Notes under the pieces: model-generated
What the model saw: only the letters and a program-made list of their open reading frames with translations
What the model was told of the DNA's origin: nothing
Database searches by the model: none
Position numbers and translations under genes: made by a program
Part shown: piece by piece, positions 17,014-26,113 of the stretch
Position numbering within the stretch: the stretch's first letter is position 1
Layout of the letters: every line of letters begins with the position of its first letter
NCBI GenBank assembly: GCA_963675955.2
Contig: CAXXVR010000009.1
Location: 310,001 to 374,000 of the forward strand
Reading direction: 5' to 3'
DNA: 64,000 bases
DNA from: Desulfocicer sp963675955
GTDB taxonomy: Bacteria > Desulfobacterota > Desulfobacteria > Desulfobacterales > Desulfobacteraceae

Positions 17014-17979
17014 TTATTGTCCGTTACGCCCATCGGTTTTTGCCGGGTCCTTCATGCAGCCATTGCATATGGAGCCTTTTAAATTGCCATCAATGAAGTT
17101 TTGACGATGGGTCATGTAATCCGGACCGTTCCAGATGGTGCTCAGGGTATTTTCAGTCAGGTTTCCCATTATTTTGGTCTGTTCCCAGTCTGCACAGCAT
17201 TGCACCATGCGGCCATCATACAGCACATATGCCTGGCGGAACAGGCGATCGCACCACGTGAACGTGCTGAGTCTGTTTGCTGATATTTTACCGGTTTCTA
17301 TTTTGTTATGGGTTCCCCGGTTTTCCATCTGATTGACATTGATTTCTACTCCCCGCTGTTTCCAGAAGTCTCTGATGGCAGGCAGGAGGGGATGGATTTC
17401 GGACGTATCAAGCATTACCACCCGGATCTGTGTGGCGTAATTGCCCTTGGCCTTGATTGTGATTGCCTGTTCGATATTTTTAATGGCTCGATTAAAATCC
17501 AGTTTCATGAGATGGGCATAATGGTCTGGATCAATGCCCTGGACAGAGATGTGCAGTCTGTCAAGACCAGCATCCATTAATCTACCTGCCATTTTTTCCG
17601 TTAACAGGGAGCCGTTGCTGTTAATTTTTGTGTATTGACGACGTTTTTTTTTCCGGGAGATGTAATCAATACGTTCAGGCAGGGCAGGATCCATAAGGGG
17701 TTCATTCATCAGGTAAGGTGAAATTCGGCGCACTTTCAAGGTGATGCATTGGTCGATGATGCTGCGGAAAAGTCCATCATCCATGGATTTGCCATGGGGA
17801 ATATCAATTTTTGTTTTTTTGTTGGGACAGAACACACAGTTTCCGTTGCACCCGGATATGGTTTGAATCTGTATGGCCCGGGGAGCTCGGGGCTGGGGGC
17901 GTTTCTTGTCCAGAAGCATATATTTCATGCGTTTTATGGGGTTGGGAGTATGAGCGGGAATAAAATATTGTCGTGGCAT
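17014..17979 (-). CDS. radical SAM protein with SPASM-like C-terminus
   Basis: 321 residues. The radical SAM cluster motif CX3CX2C is C44, C48 and C51 (CNGNCVFC). The C-terminal half has further cysteines (CCADWEQ, GNLTENTLSTIWNG and CNGCMKD), a pattern typical of SPASM/twitch auxiliary-cluster domains. It is co-transcribed with the upstream GT4 gene (one-base gap) within the surface-glycan region, so a role in modifying a sugar or peptide of the envelope is possible. I cannot name a substrate. RBS AGGAAAA lies just before the ATG. Confidence 0.8.
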   Translation of the reverse strand: MPRQYFIPAHTPNPIKRMKYMLLDKKRPQPRAPRAIQIQTISGCNGNCVFCPNKKTKIDIPHGKSMDDGLFRSIIDQCITLKVRRISPYLMNEPLMDPALPERIDYISRKKKRRQYTKINSNGSLLTEKMAGRLMDAGLDRLHISVQGIDPDHYAHLMKLDFNRAIKNIEQAITIKAKGNYATQIRVVMLDTSEIHPLLPAIRDFWKQRGVEINVNQMENRGTHNKIETGKISANRLSTFTWCDRLFRQAYVLYDGRMVQCCADWEQTKIMGNLTENTLSTIWNGPDYMTHRQNFIDGNLKGSICNGCMKDPAKTDGRNGQ

Positions 17980-17980
17980 T

Positions 17981-19108
17981 TCATTTTTCCTGGATATCTG
18001 AATATATTTTTGTGAGTTGATCCACCTGGGCCTTTACCGAACAATGGGATATTACCCATTGCCGCCCGTTTTGGGCCATGATTTTCATTTCCCGGGGATG
18101 GTTTATTGCCCAGATGATTGCTGATTTCAGCGCGGTTTTATCATCCACGGGTACCAGAAGGCCTGTTTTACCGTGATGAATGATCTCCTGGTTTCCGGCA
18201 CAGCAGGTGGATATGGCCGGGATTTCCATGGCCAGGGATTCCCGTAAAACTCCGGACAGCCCCTCCTGGGCATTGGCTGCCATTACTGTGACATCCATCA
18301 CGGAAATCCAGGGACGAATGTCTTGTTGAAAGCCTGCAAAAAAGCATTTTTTGAAGATTCCCTTTGATTTGGCCAGGGGAATAATCTCACGCTGCAGATT
18401 CTCTCCTAGAAACAGTCCGAATACCTGGGGGTTATTTTTCATGATGTCTGCCAGTACATCAATGATAAGATCCAGGCGCTTGGCCCTTCGAAAGGAGGAC
18501 AGACTGCCGATAATTTTTGCGTTGGGGGGTGATTTTATTCGTTTAAGAATCTTTCTGTCCGGGGAACGGGGAGAAAAGCGATCTGTTTCCACACTGCCGT
18601 AGACGGTATGAATCAGGCCTTTTTTGTCCGATCCCAGGGCAGTGACAAGGATATCTTTGACGGCATTGGCAACCCCAATGTGGGCTTTTACATTGGGGGC
18701 GGATAATGCCTGTAATATATGGGCTTTCTGGGGAATGCTGATGGTACCGCGCTGGATCACCACCGGGGTGGAAAGGTTTGCCAGGATAAGGGCTTTTGTG
18801 GCGGCAATCATGGCTTCATTGCGGTGGACGTGTATGATGTCAAATTTTTCCTGTTTCAGAAAACGGGCCAGGCGCTGTACCCCATGGAAGGATCTATATC
18901 TCATGGGTTTTACGGTGGCCCCGCTTTGGGCAAGGGGTAGCCAGGATTGTATGTCTCTTTTGCGTGTCAGGGGATTTTTAAGCAGTTTATCGGAAAAGAT
19001 CACAGTGACATCATTTCCCCGGGCATGTTGCTCCCGGGCCATGCGTGATAATTGTATAGCCCCTCCCCGGATCAGTGCCCAGTGGGACGCCAGGTGTAAT
19101 ATTTTCAT
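17981..19108 (-). CDS. glycosyltransferase family 4 protein
   Basis: 375 residues from the ATG at 19108, chosen because GGAGAA lies eight bases upstream and the conserved N-terminus MKILHLASHW begins there. A longer frame reaching 19198 runs into a repeat and is not likely. The GT-B fold features are GGAIQLSRMA (acceptor side) and, in the C-terminal half, the region NAQEGLSGVLRESLAMEIPA with the conserved Glu pair. It acts at the cytoplasmic face on nucleotide sugars for LPS core or O-antigen. Substrate unknown. It is the first gene of a pair with the radical SAM gene. Confidence 0.82.
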   Translation of the reverse strand: MKILHLASHWALIRGGAIQLSRMAREQHARGNDVTVIFSDKLLKNPLTRKRDIQSWLPLAQSGATVKPMRYRSFHGVQRLARFLKQEKFDIIHVHRNEAMIAATKALILANLSTPVVIQRGTISIPQKAHILQALSAPNVKAHIGVANAVKDILVTALGSDKKGLIHTVYGSVETDRFSPRSPDRKILKRIKSPPNAKIIGSLSSFRRAKRLDLIIDVLADIMKNNPQVFGLFLGENLQREIIPLAKSKGIFKKCFFAGFQQDIRPWISVMDVTVMAANAQEGLSGVLRESLAMEIPAISTCCAGNQEIIHHGKTGLLVPVDDKTALKSAIIWAINHPREMKIMAQNGRQWVISHCSVKAQVDQLTKIYSDIQEK

Positions 19109-19653
19109 TTGCGGTTCTCCCATGGTGGTGTCCCTGCCTGTGTAAACGCCAAAACTAACGATAGTGCCAATAACGCAAGTCTGACCACTCCCCCCCAAAT
19201 GCCCGATGTTATGGCCAGGCCTTTATCTCTAACCTTGGGTGATTATGTCTCAGATGAGACAAAGTCTGGGTTGGATTTATAACAGAGGTGCAGGCGATTA
19301 TCAAGATATAATGATTGGAAACCGGAAATGATAACCACTTTGTTCACCTGTGTGAAGGTGCAAAATATTGTTATAAACCCCACTTTCCATTGCGTGACAT
19401 GGGCTTGGTATGATATTAACTCAATTTTCAGACTTCATTATCGGATACTTTGTATCCTCAGATCTCTGACTGTCAGTTTGCCAAGGGGTAGAGACTTATG
19501 GTTTACTTGATAATGACGTCTGCCAGCCGTGATAATTTATGGGCACGCCTGTCCCCGGTATGAGAGTTAATCTGGAAAGCGGGGGATATTAATTGTTGTT
19601 TTAACTTGCCTTGTTTCACAGGGGGGCAGCCGCCTTTATGGAGAAAAGAATAG
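19109..19653. other. divergent intergenic region with half arm-repeat
   Basis: Holds the right half of an A-type repeat at 19134-19200, a short palindrome GTCTCAGATGAGAC near 19247-19260, and AT-rich sequence. It separates the divergent glycan genes and probably contains promoters for both, but no pair of boxes is good enough to call. The one 60-codon ORF here has no RBS and an implausible composition. Confidence 0.5.
19134..19200. repeat. arm-type repeat (family A, right half)
   Basis: TGTGTAAACGCCAAAACTAA then CGATAGTGCCAATAACGCAA and GTCTGACC matches the right halves of the elements at 30-119 and 55579-55668. The left arm is missing, so it cannot fold into the long hairpin. Confidence 0.6.
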
Positions 19654-20115
19654 ATGGATAATCACAGAAAAAAAATAGTGGTGTATACCGTGGGGGTCTG
19701 GGATATGTTCCACATTGGGCACCTGAAATTACTTAAGGCGGCCAAATCTTTGGGGGATATCCTCATTGTGGGAGTAAACACAGACGCCCTTGTTAAGGAA
19801 TACAAGGGGCATTATCCCCTCTTGTGCTGGGAAGATCGGGCTGCGGTGGTGGAGGCATGTCAATTTGTGGACATGGTTATCCCGGCCACCTCCCTGGAAA
19901 AAGATAAACTGCTCAAGGAAATTGATGCGGATATTCTTGTACATGGTAATGATAAAAAAATACTTGGTCATGACTATATGATTCGAAATAACCGACGGGT
20001 GGTATATCTTCCCTACACTGAAGGCAGAAGTTCAAGTGCGCTTCGAAAAACCCTGAAGCGCTATTATGAGGAACAAATGCACATGGAATCGGGGGGGCAT
20101 GAAACTTCTCTTTGA
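19654..20115 (+). CDS. glycerol-3-phosphate cytidylyltransferase-like protein (TagD-type)
   Basis: 153 residues. A nucleotidyltransferase with the HXGH motif HIGH (20-23) and the late motif EGRSSSALRKT. Its size and layout match enzymes that join CTP to glycerol-3-phosphate or a similar polyol phosphate, giving CDP-glycerol. The next gene overlaps by 17 bases and is a CDP-glycerol glycerophosphotransferase-family protein, so the two probably form a synthesis-and-transfer pair. A phosphoethanolamine or other polyol substrate is possible. Confidence 0.8.
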   Translation: MDNHRKKIVVYTVGVWDMFHIGHLKLLKAAKSLGDILIVGVNTDALVKEYKGHYPLLCWEDRAAVVEACQFVDMVIPATSLEKDKLLKEIDADILVHGNDKKILGHDYMIRNNRRVVYLPYTEGRSSSALRKTLKRYYEEQMHMESGGHETSL

Positions 20116-21166
20116 TGTGCAGGAGCTTTACTATCTGGCGCAATACCTTCCGGTGTTCAGGGAGCTGGAACGGCATGATGTTTTATGTGAATTTGTTATT
20201 TATGAAAATCCTGGGTTTGCTCACCTTTTGAAAAAGGCGGTGTTGGACGAGAACCTGCCAGCCCGATGGGTCCGGAACAAACACCATGCACTGGCCTATT
20301 ATCTGGAGCAGAAGGCGGACTGGGTGGTATTTGGAAACCGTTTTTTTGATATAAATACCCTGCACACCGTGTCAAAAAGTGCCCAGATGGGACATGCCAT
20401 CGGGATTAAAAGCAGTTATTATACCAAGTCAGATACCCCCATGACCGTGAGATTCATGGAGGGGGCAAGGCGCCTTGAGATCATTCGGCAGATGTATCCC
20501 GATGGTAATTTTGTCCTCACCGGATTTGCCAAGCTGGACCCCCTTCATAATGGCACCATTCCGGCCCTGGACCTTGAATCCATGGGCCTTTGTCCCACCC
20601 GTAAAACCGTTTTGTACGCCCCCACGTTTTACCCCAGCTCCATTGGCTCTTTTCCTGATACATGGCCCCGTGAATTTCAAGACTATAATCTTATTGTCAA
20701 ACCCCATTATTTTTCCATGACCAGGGATAAATATCGTTCCCAGCGTAAAAAATTTGAGAAATGGGATACCTTTGATAATGTTTACCTTGCAGATATTGAT
20801 TCACATTCTCTTTTGCCCTTTATGGCATCAAGTGATCTGCTTATCAGTGAGGCATCCTCGTCGCTTTTTGAGTTCGCCGCTCTGGACAAACCCATTGTTT
20901 GGTGTGATTTCTTAAATCTTCGATGGTCCTACCGGGGACCGTTCCGATTTCGTTATACCCGCCGCATGGATCAGGATATTCTGAATTTTTCCGATATCGG
21001 TGCCCATGCCCAGAACTATGGGCAATTAAAATCTGTTGTGGACGAACAACTGTCTCAACCCGGCATGTTCCAGGAAAAGCGCCGGCTGTATTGTAATCTT
21101 TTTGTGGGACCTGTGGATGGTAAAGCATCCGAACGGGTGGTGGATTACCTGATGATGCATGGGTAA
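20099..21166 (+). CDS. CDP-glycerol glycerophosphotransferase family protein (copy 2)
   Basis: 355 residues from ATG 20099 (MKLLFDVQELYYLAQYLP). An upstream in-frame ATG at 20066 lies deep in the previous gene and is less likely. Features include the TGFAKLDPLHNG segment, YAPTFYPSSIGS, VKPHYFSM and SSDLLISEASSSLFEFAALD, all typical of this transferase group. With the adjacent cytidylyltransferase and the copy at 15819 it suggests that phosphoglycerol groups, or a short poly(glycerol phosphate)-like chain, are added to a surface glycan. Such genes are best known from Gram-positive teichoic acid synthesis. Confidence 0.78.
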   Translation: MKLLFDVQELYYLAQYLPVFRELERHDVLCEFVIYENPGFAHLLKKAVLDENLPARWVRNKHHALAYYLEQKADWVVFGNRFFDINTLHTVSKSAQMGHAIGIKSSYYTKSDTPMTVRFMEGARRLEIIRQMYPDGNFVLTGFAKLDPLHNGTIPALDLESMGLCPTRKTVLYAPTFYPSSIGSFPDTWPREFQDYNLIVKPHYFSMTRDKYRSQRKKFEKWDTFDNVYLADIDSHSLLPFMASSDLLISEASSSLFEFAALDKPIVWCDFLNLRWSYRGPFRFRYTRRMDQDILNFSDIGAHAQNYGQLKSVVDEQLSQPGMFQEKRRLYCNLFVGPVDGKASERVVDYLMMHG

Positions 21167-21242
21167 CTGAAAATTTCTGGATTACCCGTTTTGACGGATA
21201 CCGTGGTGCTCCCAGTCATGAATTCCCATGGAGTGATTGTTT

Positions 21243-22373
21243 ATGAGGTTTTGTTTTGTTATTTTGAGGTATTTCCCCTTTGGCGGCCTGCAGCGGAGCA
21301 TGATAAATATTGCCAGTGCCTGTGTGGCAGCTGGTCATGAAGTTACTGTTTATACAACGCAATGGGATGCTGAAATTATTGCCGGCATTCAGGTTGTGGA
21401 GTTGCCGGTGAATCAAAAGACGACTCGGAAAAGGGATATTCACTTTGTCAGCGCATTTTTAAAAACGGTGGATACATCCTGTTTTGATCTGGTGGTGGGA
21501 TTTAATAAAATGCCCGGACTTGATGTCTATTATAGTGGAGATACCTGTTTTGCGGTTAAAGCCTATGAGAAACACGGTCTGTTCTATCGGATGACTCCAC
21601 GATGCAGAACCAGCCTGAAATTTGAAAGAGGTGTCTTTGCCAAGGGGATGCAAACCCGAATTCTTATTGTGGCCAAGGAACAGCAGGCGGACTATCAAAA
21701 ATACTTTCAAACTGAAACAGAGCGGTTTTATTTAATTCCTCCAGGCATTGGAAAGGACCGTATTGCCCCGTTGAACCGGGTAGAATATGGGATAAAATTG
21801 CGAAGATCTCTTGATATCAAACCCTCTTGGCAGATTGTGACCATGGTGGCATCTAATTTGAGTTTGAAAGGCTATCACCGAGCCTTAAAGGCGTTTTTAT
21901 CATTACCGGATAGTGTCAAATCCCGGATGACGTTGTTATTGGTTGGAGCGGACCCGCATATCCATGAATACCGGCGACAAATAGATGCCATGGGGCTACA
22001 ACTCCATGTGAAATTTCTTGGGGGAAGGGAAGATGTGCCGAACATATTGTTCGGCTCTGACCTGTTGATTCATCCTGCTCACCGAGAAGCCACCGGAAAT
22101 GTGCTCCTTGAGGGGGCCGTGGCAGGGCTGCCCGTGCTTTGTTCGGAAATTTGTGGTTATAGTTTTTATATCGCTCAATATAATCTTGGCCTGGTTGTCA
22201 AAGAACCTTTTGATCAGGACACCTTGAACATGATGCTTTATACAATGCTTACAGATTATAGACAACGAGAGATCTGGATGCGCAATTCTCTGAAATTTTC
22301 AAGTAATGATGAAATCTTCAGTCGTCCTAAACGGGTAATTCAAATATTTGAAGAAATCGTTTCCATGGGCTGA
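21243..22373 (+). CDS. WaaG-like glycosyltransferase (LPS core glucosyltransferase I family)
   Basis: 376 residues. The start is ATG 21243, with GGAGTG as RBS; an in-frame TTG six bases earlier is not needed. A GT-B protein of family 4: FPFGGLQRSMINIA at the N-terminus, SNLSLKGYHRALKA in the linker, and HREATGNVLLEGAVAGLPVL with the catalytic and donor-binding Glu residues. The sequence style (YYSGDTCFA, YHRALKAF) resembles WaaG/RfaG, which adds the first outer-core hexose from UDP-sugar. It ends four bases from the convergent glycosyltransferase gene. Confidence 0.83.
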   Translation: MRFCFVILRYFPFGGLQRSMINIASACVAAGHEVTVYTTQWDAEIIAGIQVVELPVNQKTTRKRDIHFVSAFLKTVDTSCFDLVVGFNKMPGLDVYYSGDTCFAVKAYEKHGLFYRMTPRCRTSLKFERGVFAKGMQTRILIVAKEQQADYQKYFQTETERFYLIPPGIGKDRIAPLNRVEYGIKLRRSLDIKPSWQIVTMVASNLSLKGYHRALKAFLSLPDSVKSRMTLLLVGADPHIHEYRRQIDAMGLQLHVKFLGGREDVPNILFGSDLLIHPAHREATGNVLLEGAVAGLPVLCSEICGYSFYIAQYNLGLVVKEPFDQDTLNMMLYTMLTDYRQREIWMRNSLKFSSNDEIFSRPKRVIQIFEEIVSMG

Positions 22374-22377
22374 AGGT

Positions 22378-23307
22378 TTAACATATCAACGCTTTTATCT
22401 GCTTAACTGCTTCCTTTTTGAAAAAAAGATCATTGGAAATGAAAAAATCACGGGCATTCTGCCCCAGGGAAAACGTCGTGTCCTTGTGCATGGCTTTTCG
22501 AACAACCAGTTCAAGCCCCTGCTGATCAATTTCATAGGCAGTGGCAAGTCTGAGTTTTCGGCTATTAACTGGTGGAACCAGAAATCCCCTTTTTTCATTT
22601 ACCAGCTCGTTCATTGGCGGGGCATTGGTGGTAATGGGTATGGCACCACAGCTTAAGGCTTCTCCAATGGAATGGCCAAAGCCTTCTGTTGATGAGGTGC
22701 ACAGATGAACTGGGCATTGATTCATATGTTTTTTAAGCTGGTCTTCATGAATAAATTCTGAAATACATGTTAAATTAGAGGGCAGGTTTTTTATGGTGGG
22801 GATATCCTTTTTTATAATGGTTAGATGGGGGAAATCAGGATTGGATAACCATGTTTGAAGGATTATCTCTGTGCCTTTTAGTTTTGATTTTCCAGCCAGG
22901 TGGAGCCAGTGGTGTTTTTTTTTTGTAATTTGTGGAAGATGATAGTCCCTGCTGGTGAAACTTGTGAAAAAAGTATTGGGATTTTTATTCTTGAAAATCT
23001 CTTCAGCAATACGGGTTTTGCAAAAAATAGCGTCAAATTCAGGTATGACTTTCAACCATTTATCCTTAAACCATTCCGGATTGGGGATGAGAATATTTTT
23101 CCTGGCCAGCTTCATCCAAGTGGGGTTGGCCCATTGAAGAAAAATATTTAAATCATATTTTCCTACTGACCAGAAAGAGAATCTTTTGAGAGACTTGTAA
23201 TCTGAAAAATGGATCGACCACCCTTGGCTTTGGAAAAGATCTTTTAGTATCTTTATGTCTGCCCGAAGCCCGGCTGCATTTTCCCTGGCGATGATGTGAA
23301 TCCGCAT
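22378..23307 (-). CDS. glycosyltransferase, GT-B fold, AT-rich gene
   Basis: 309 residues. The C-terminal half is a glycosyltransferase group 1 domain: HLAGKSKLKGTEIILQTWL, then CTSSTEGFGHSIGEALSCGA with the expected Glu residues, and MNELVNEKRGFLVP. The N-terminal half is short (KYDLNIFLQWANP). It is lower in GC and uses more AAA/ATT/TTT codons than the neighbouring core genes, as do waaL and the Kdo kinase beside it, suggesting acquired DNA. It is the last gene of a minus-strand run kdsB, Kdo kinase, ligase, this gene. Substrate unknown. Confidence 0.78.
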   Translation of the reverse strand: MRIHIIARENAAGLRADIKILKDLFQSQGWSIHFSDYKSLKRFSFWSVGKYDLNIFLQWANPTWMKLARKNILIPNPEWFKDKWLKVIPEFDAIFCKTRIAEEIFKNKNPNTFFTSFTSRDYHLPQITKKKHHWLHLAGKSKLKGTEIILQTWLSNPDFPHLTIIKKDIPTIKNLPSNLTCISEFIHEDQLKKHMNQCPVHLCTSSTEGFGHSIGEALSCGAIPITTNAPPMNELVNEKRGFLVPPVNSRKLRLATAYEIDQQGLELVVRKAMHKDTTFSLGQNARDFFISNDLFFKKEAVKQIKALIC

Positions 23308-23315
23308 GGTTTTTT

Positions 23316-24620
23316 TTAATCCTGTTGTTTTTGTGTGGTATGTCCTGCACCCAGGCCCATTAGAAAAAAAGTGAGCCAGCCATTTTCATGGGTGAATGCT
23401 GAATTGAAAAATCCGCTGATCATGGCTATGATAATTGCTGAAAAAGACGCCATACATATCCAGTTGACACCTTCAGCAAGATGTCTCCACAGGCCATACA
23501 ATACAATTAAAATAAAACATGAGAAAACTGTTGCCCCGATGACTCCATCTTCGACCAATTTGGTGAGCACCCAGTTATGTGAATGCTGGGGGGCTCCATT
23601 GATCAGTTCAAGACTTTCTTCTAACAAAGGAGGGGATATCTGGAGGGTGTCTATTTGAATTGATTTAAAATTCTGGGGACCCACCCCGAACAGAGAAGGG
23701 TACTGAGATAACTGTGCCAGACCGATGCGCCAGTAGTCATAGCGCATCTGATCATGCAGGGCCATGTTTTTGATATCGGCCGTGAATTTTGTTGATAACA
23801 GATGATCGAATCTTCCTTTCTGGTTGCCACCTGGAGACAATAGAACAATAACAGCAATAATAGCAATCAGGGCCTGAACGCCGATAAACTTCAGATATCT
23901 TATGTATTTGAACAGCGGTATTAATAAAACTAAATATGCGACGATGATACCTGCGACATTGCCTCGTCCACCCATGATAAGGATACAGGCAGATATGATT
24001 ATCCATGCGATGGTAAAAAAAAGTATGGACCTGCGTCTAAATTGGCAGGCATTATCCATGATAACGCCGGAGCAGACAAATAATATGGCTGCATTAAATG
24101 CACCTGATCTTGATACTGAATTAATGGAGTTGAATTTCAGTTCAAATTCTCCGGTGGCCGGTAAGTGTGTCTGGTTTAAAAGCACAGAATACTCTGCCCA
24201 GAGTATTCCTGCAAGGGTTCCGGAGACCAGTGCCATGGGAATCTGTCTTAAAAAATGTCTGGAGTATTTATTCCGGTATAGCATCCAGAAGGTGGTTAGA
24301 TAATAAAAAACGTACTTCAGACCCTTTATCCCATTAATCAACTGCCAGTTTAGAAGGGTACTGATAGTTGATGTGATAAAGATAGCCAGGAGCAACCATT
24401 CCAGAGGGGTGGGTTTTTCAGGTCTTATGGATTTGTCATACAGCATCATTCCCAGAAAACCTGTTAACATCATGAAAAAACCCACATGCTTTGGTGCTTC
24501 AAAAATGGGAAGAGAAAAGGCAAAAATAAGAATGCCGTATTCGTGTAGTTTTCGCATTAAGTCTGATGGAGATTGGCTAATTATTAAAAACACTGTGCGT
24601 TTGGCCCTGTTTTTCACCAT
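23316..24620 (-). CDS. O-antigen ligase / polymerase-like membrane protein (Wzy_C family)
   Basis: 434 residues with ten or more predicted membrane helices and a periplasmic loop near residues 280-345 that contains PSLFGVGPQNF and APQHSHNWVL, matching the Wzy_C/WaaL pattern with its conserved His. GGRGNVAG (about 216-223) holds the conserved Arg of this family. It likely joins O-antigen to lipid A-core (WaaL) or polymerises it (Wzy); sequence alone does not decide. An internal ATG at 24557 is an alternative start. It lies eight bases before the downstream glycosyltransferase. Confidence 0.78.
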   Translation of the reverse strand: MVKNRAKRTVFLIISQSPSDLMRKLHEYGILIFAFSLPIFEAPKHVGFFMMLTGFLGMMLYDKSIRPEKPTPLEWLLLAIFITSTISTLLNWQLINGIKGLKYVFYYLTTFWMLYRNKYSRHFLRQIPMALVSGTLAGILWAEYSVLLNQTHLPATGEFELKFNSINSVSRSGAFNAAILFVCSGVIMDNACQFRRRSILFFTIAWIIISACILIMGGRGNVAGIIVAYLVLLIPLFKYIRYLKFIGVQALIAIIAVIVLLSPGGNQKGRFDHLLSTKFTADIKNMALHDQMRYDYWRIGLAQLSQYPSLFGVGPQNFKSIQIDTLQISPPLLEESLELINGAPQHSHNWVLTKLVEDGVIGATVFSCFILIVLYGLWRHLAEGVNWICMASFSAIIIAMISGFFNSAFTHENGWLTFFLMGLGAGHTTQKQQD

Positions 24621-24695
24621 TCTTTGTTTTCCCGTTTACGTTAGTGGCCAATCATAAGTTTACCCACCTATATAAATATTTGATTTGTATTTTTT

Positions 24696-25385
24696 TTATT
24701 GTAAATTCAAGTTTAAGATTACTGGGGGTAGATGGTGTTTAAAAATAGCTTTTTCCCATCGTATTTGTAGCAATTCTGCTGTTCTTTGGGGTGAATTGGC
24801 TGTAAACCTTGCTCTGTCAAAATCAATTATATAGGGAATGCCACTTTCATGAATCAGAACATTACCCGGGTGAAGATCCACATGAAAAATTTTATTTCTG
24901 ATTAAAATATGGATATTTTCTGATATCAATGGCATTAATTTTAATGCAGCTTCAGGGTTTTCCGTGGCAAGAACAGCAAAGGATTTATGCTCTTTGAGCC
25001 TTTGGGTAACCAGCCATGCCCGGTAAAGAGGATAGCCCCCAGAAATATAAATCAAAGGACGGGGAACAGAGACCCCGGCCCGGGCGGCATGGGATAAAAA
25101 TTCAAATTCTCTCTGGGATCTGGTTTTGCCTGTACGCAGATATCTGTCTTTTATCAGCAGGGCCATAAGACCTCCACGCCTGTAAGATTTTATGACCACG
25201 GCTCCGGTTTCCGGCAGGTTCATATAGTGTACAGGACCTCTTCCATCCAGTGCCTGGGGGAGTAAATCTTCCCAGCAGGTAATGTTCCAGATGAGGCGGT
25301 CCAAACTCCGAACGCTGAGTTTCACAGTGGACCCAAAGGAAAATCCCCGGTAAACCCTTTTATGAATACGACTGGAGTTTATCAT
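24696..25385 (-). CDS. 3-deoxy-D-manno-octulosonic acid kinase-like protein (KdkA/WaaP family)
   Basis: 229 residues of the lipopolysaccharide kinase (InaA/WaaP/KdkA) group with a protein-kinase-like fold. The catalytic loop is HVDLHPGNVL (Asp170), with metal-binding residues in IIDFDRAR (Asp188/Asp190). An N-terminal Lys in AVVIKSYRRGG is the likely ATP-binding lysine. It overlaps kdsB by four bases, which argues for a substrate in the Kdo region, hence Kdo kinase rather than heptose kinase. It would phosphorylate Kdo on lipid A in place of a second Kdo residue. Confidence 0.8.
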   Translation of the reverse strand: MINSSRIHKRVYRGFSFGSTVKLSVRSLDRLIWNITCWEDLLPQALDGRGPVHYMNLPETGAVVIKSYRRGGLMALLIKDRYLRTGKTRSQREFEFLSHAARAGVSVPRPLIYISGGYPLYRAWLVTQRLKEHKSFAVLATENPEAALKLMPLISENIHILIRNKIFHVDLHPGNVLIHESGIPYIIDFDRARFTANSPQRTAELLQIRWEKAIFKHHLPPVILNLNLQ

Positions 25386-26113
25386 GCAAAATATCTTGCC
25401 TCAATCCGGCCAATATCTTCAGGCATATCCACACTTAAAGAATCATGTTCGGTGACCACCACCTTGATGTCATACCCATACTCCAGAACCCTCAACTGTT
25501 CGAGTTTCTCCGTTTTTTCAAGCAGGCTTTCACCCAGGCCGGTTATGGTTTCAAGAAAGGATTTCCGATACGCATAAAATCCCAGGTGTCGGTAAGTGGG
25601 AAGGTGTGACCTGCCATCCCTTGGGAAGGGAATCTGTGATCGGGAAAAATAAAGGGCAAAACCCTTTCGATCAAAGGTAACTTTTACTGCCGATGGATCG
25701 TCAAGTTCCCGGGGATCAGTGATCTCAACGGCCAGGGTGGACATGCCAAGGCTGGGATCGGTGTCAAAGGGGGCGATGAGTTCATTGAGGCATGCCGGAG
25801 AATAAACCGGCTGGTCTCCCTGTATATTTATGATAACCTCGTCGGGCCTGGTACGGAGACACTGGCTTGCCTCCCACACCCGATCCGTACCGGATCTAAG
25901 ATCCGTTCGGGTCATCACCGCTTTTCCACCAAAGGCCATGACGGTGTCATAAATTCGGTCATCATCGGTGGCCACCACCACCTGATCAATGGCCCGGGCC
26001 TTTTGGGCCTGTTCGTACACCCTCTGGATCATGGGCTTTCCTGCCAGCAGAGCCAGGGGTTTTCCGTTGAATCGTTTGGAACCGAATCGTGAGGGTATCA
26101 CGGCAAGGGTCAT
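25382..26113 (-). CDS. kdsB: 3-deoxy-manno-octulosonate cytidylyltransferase (CMP-Kdo synthetase)
   Basis: 243 residues. Activates Kdo with CTP. The start is ATG 26113, where the conserved MTLAVIPSRFGSKRF begins; a longer frame to 26215 has no family support. Key motifs are IPSRFGSKRFNGKPLA (nucleotide binding), NIQGDQP (about 99-105) and YRHLGFYAYRKSFL. It is the first gene of the four-gene minus-strand run. The Kdo transferase waaA is about 6 kb away. Confidence 0.95.
   Translation of the reverse strand: MTLAVIPSRFGSKRFNGKPLALLAGKPMIQRVYEQAQKARAIDQVVVATDDDRIYDTVMAFGGKAVMTRTDLRSGTDRVWEASQCLRTRPDEVIINIQGDQPVYSPACLNELIAPFDTDPSLGMSTLAVEITDPRELDDPSAVKVTFDRKGFALYFSRSQIPFPRDGRSHLPTYRHLGFYAYRKSFLETITGLGESLLEKTEKLEQLRVLEYGYDIKVVVTEHDSLSVDMPEDIGRIEARYFA

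Noticed and set aside
19328..19510. 60-codon ORF in the glycan-region gap
   Set aside because: No RBS, no family features, and its sequence is AT-rich non-coding in style.
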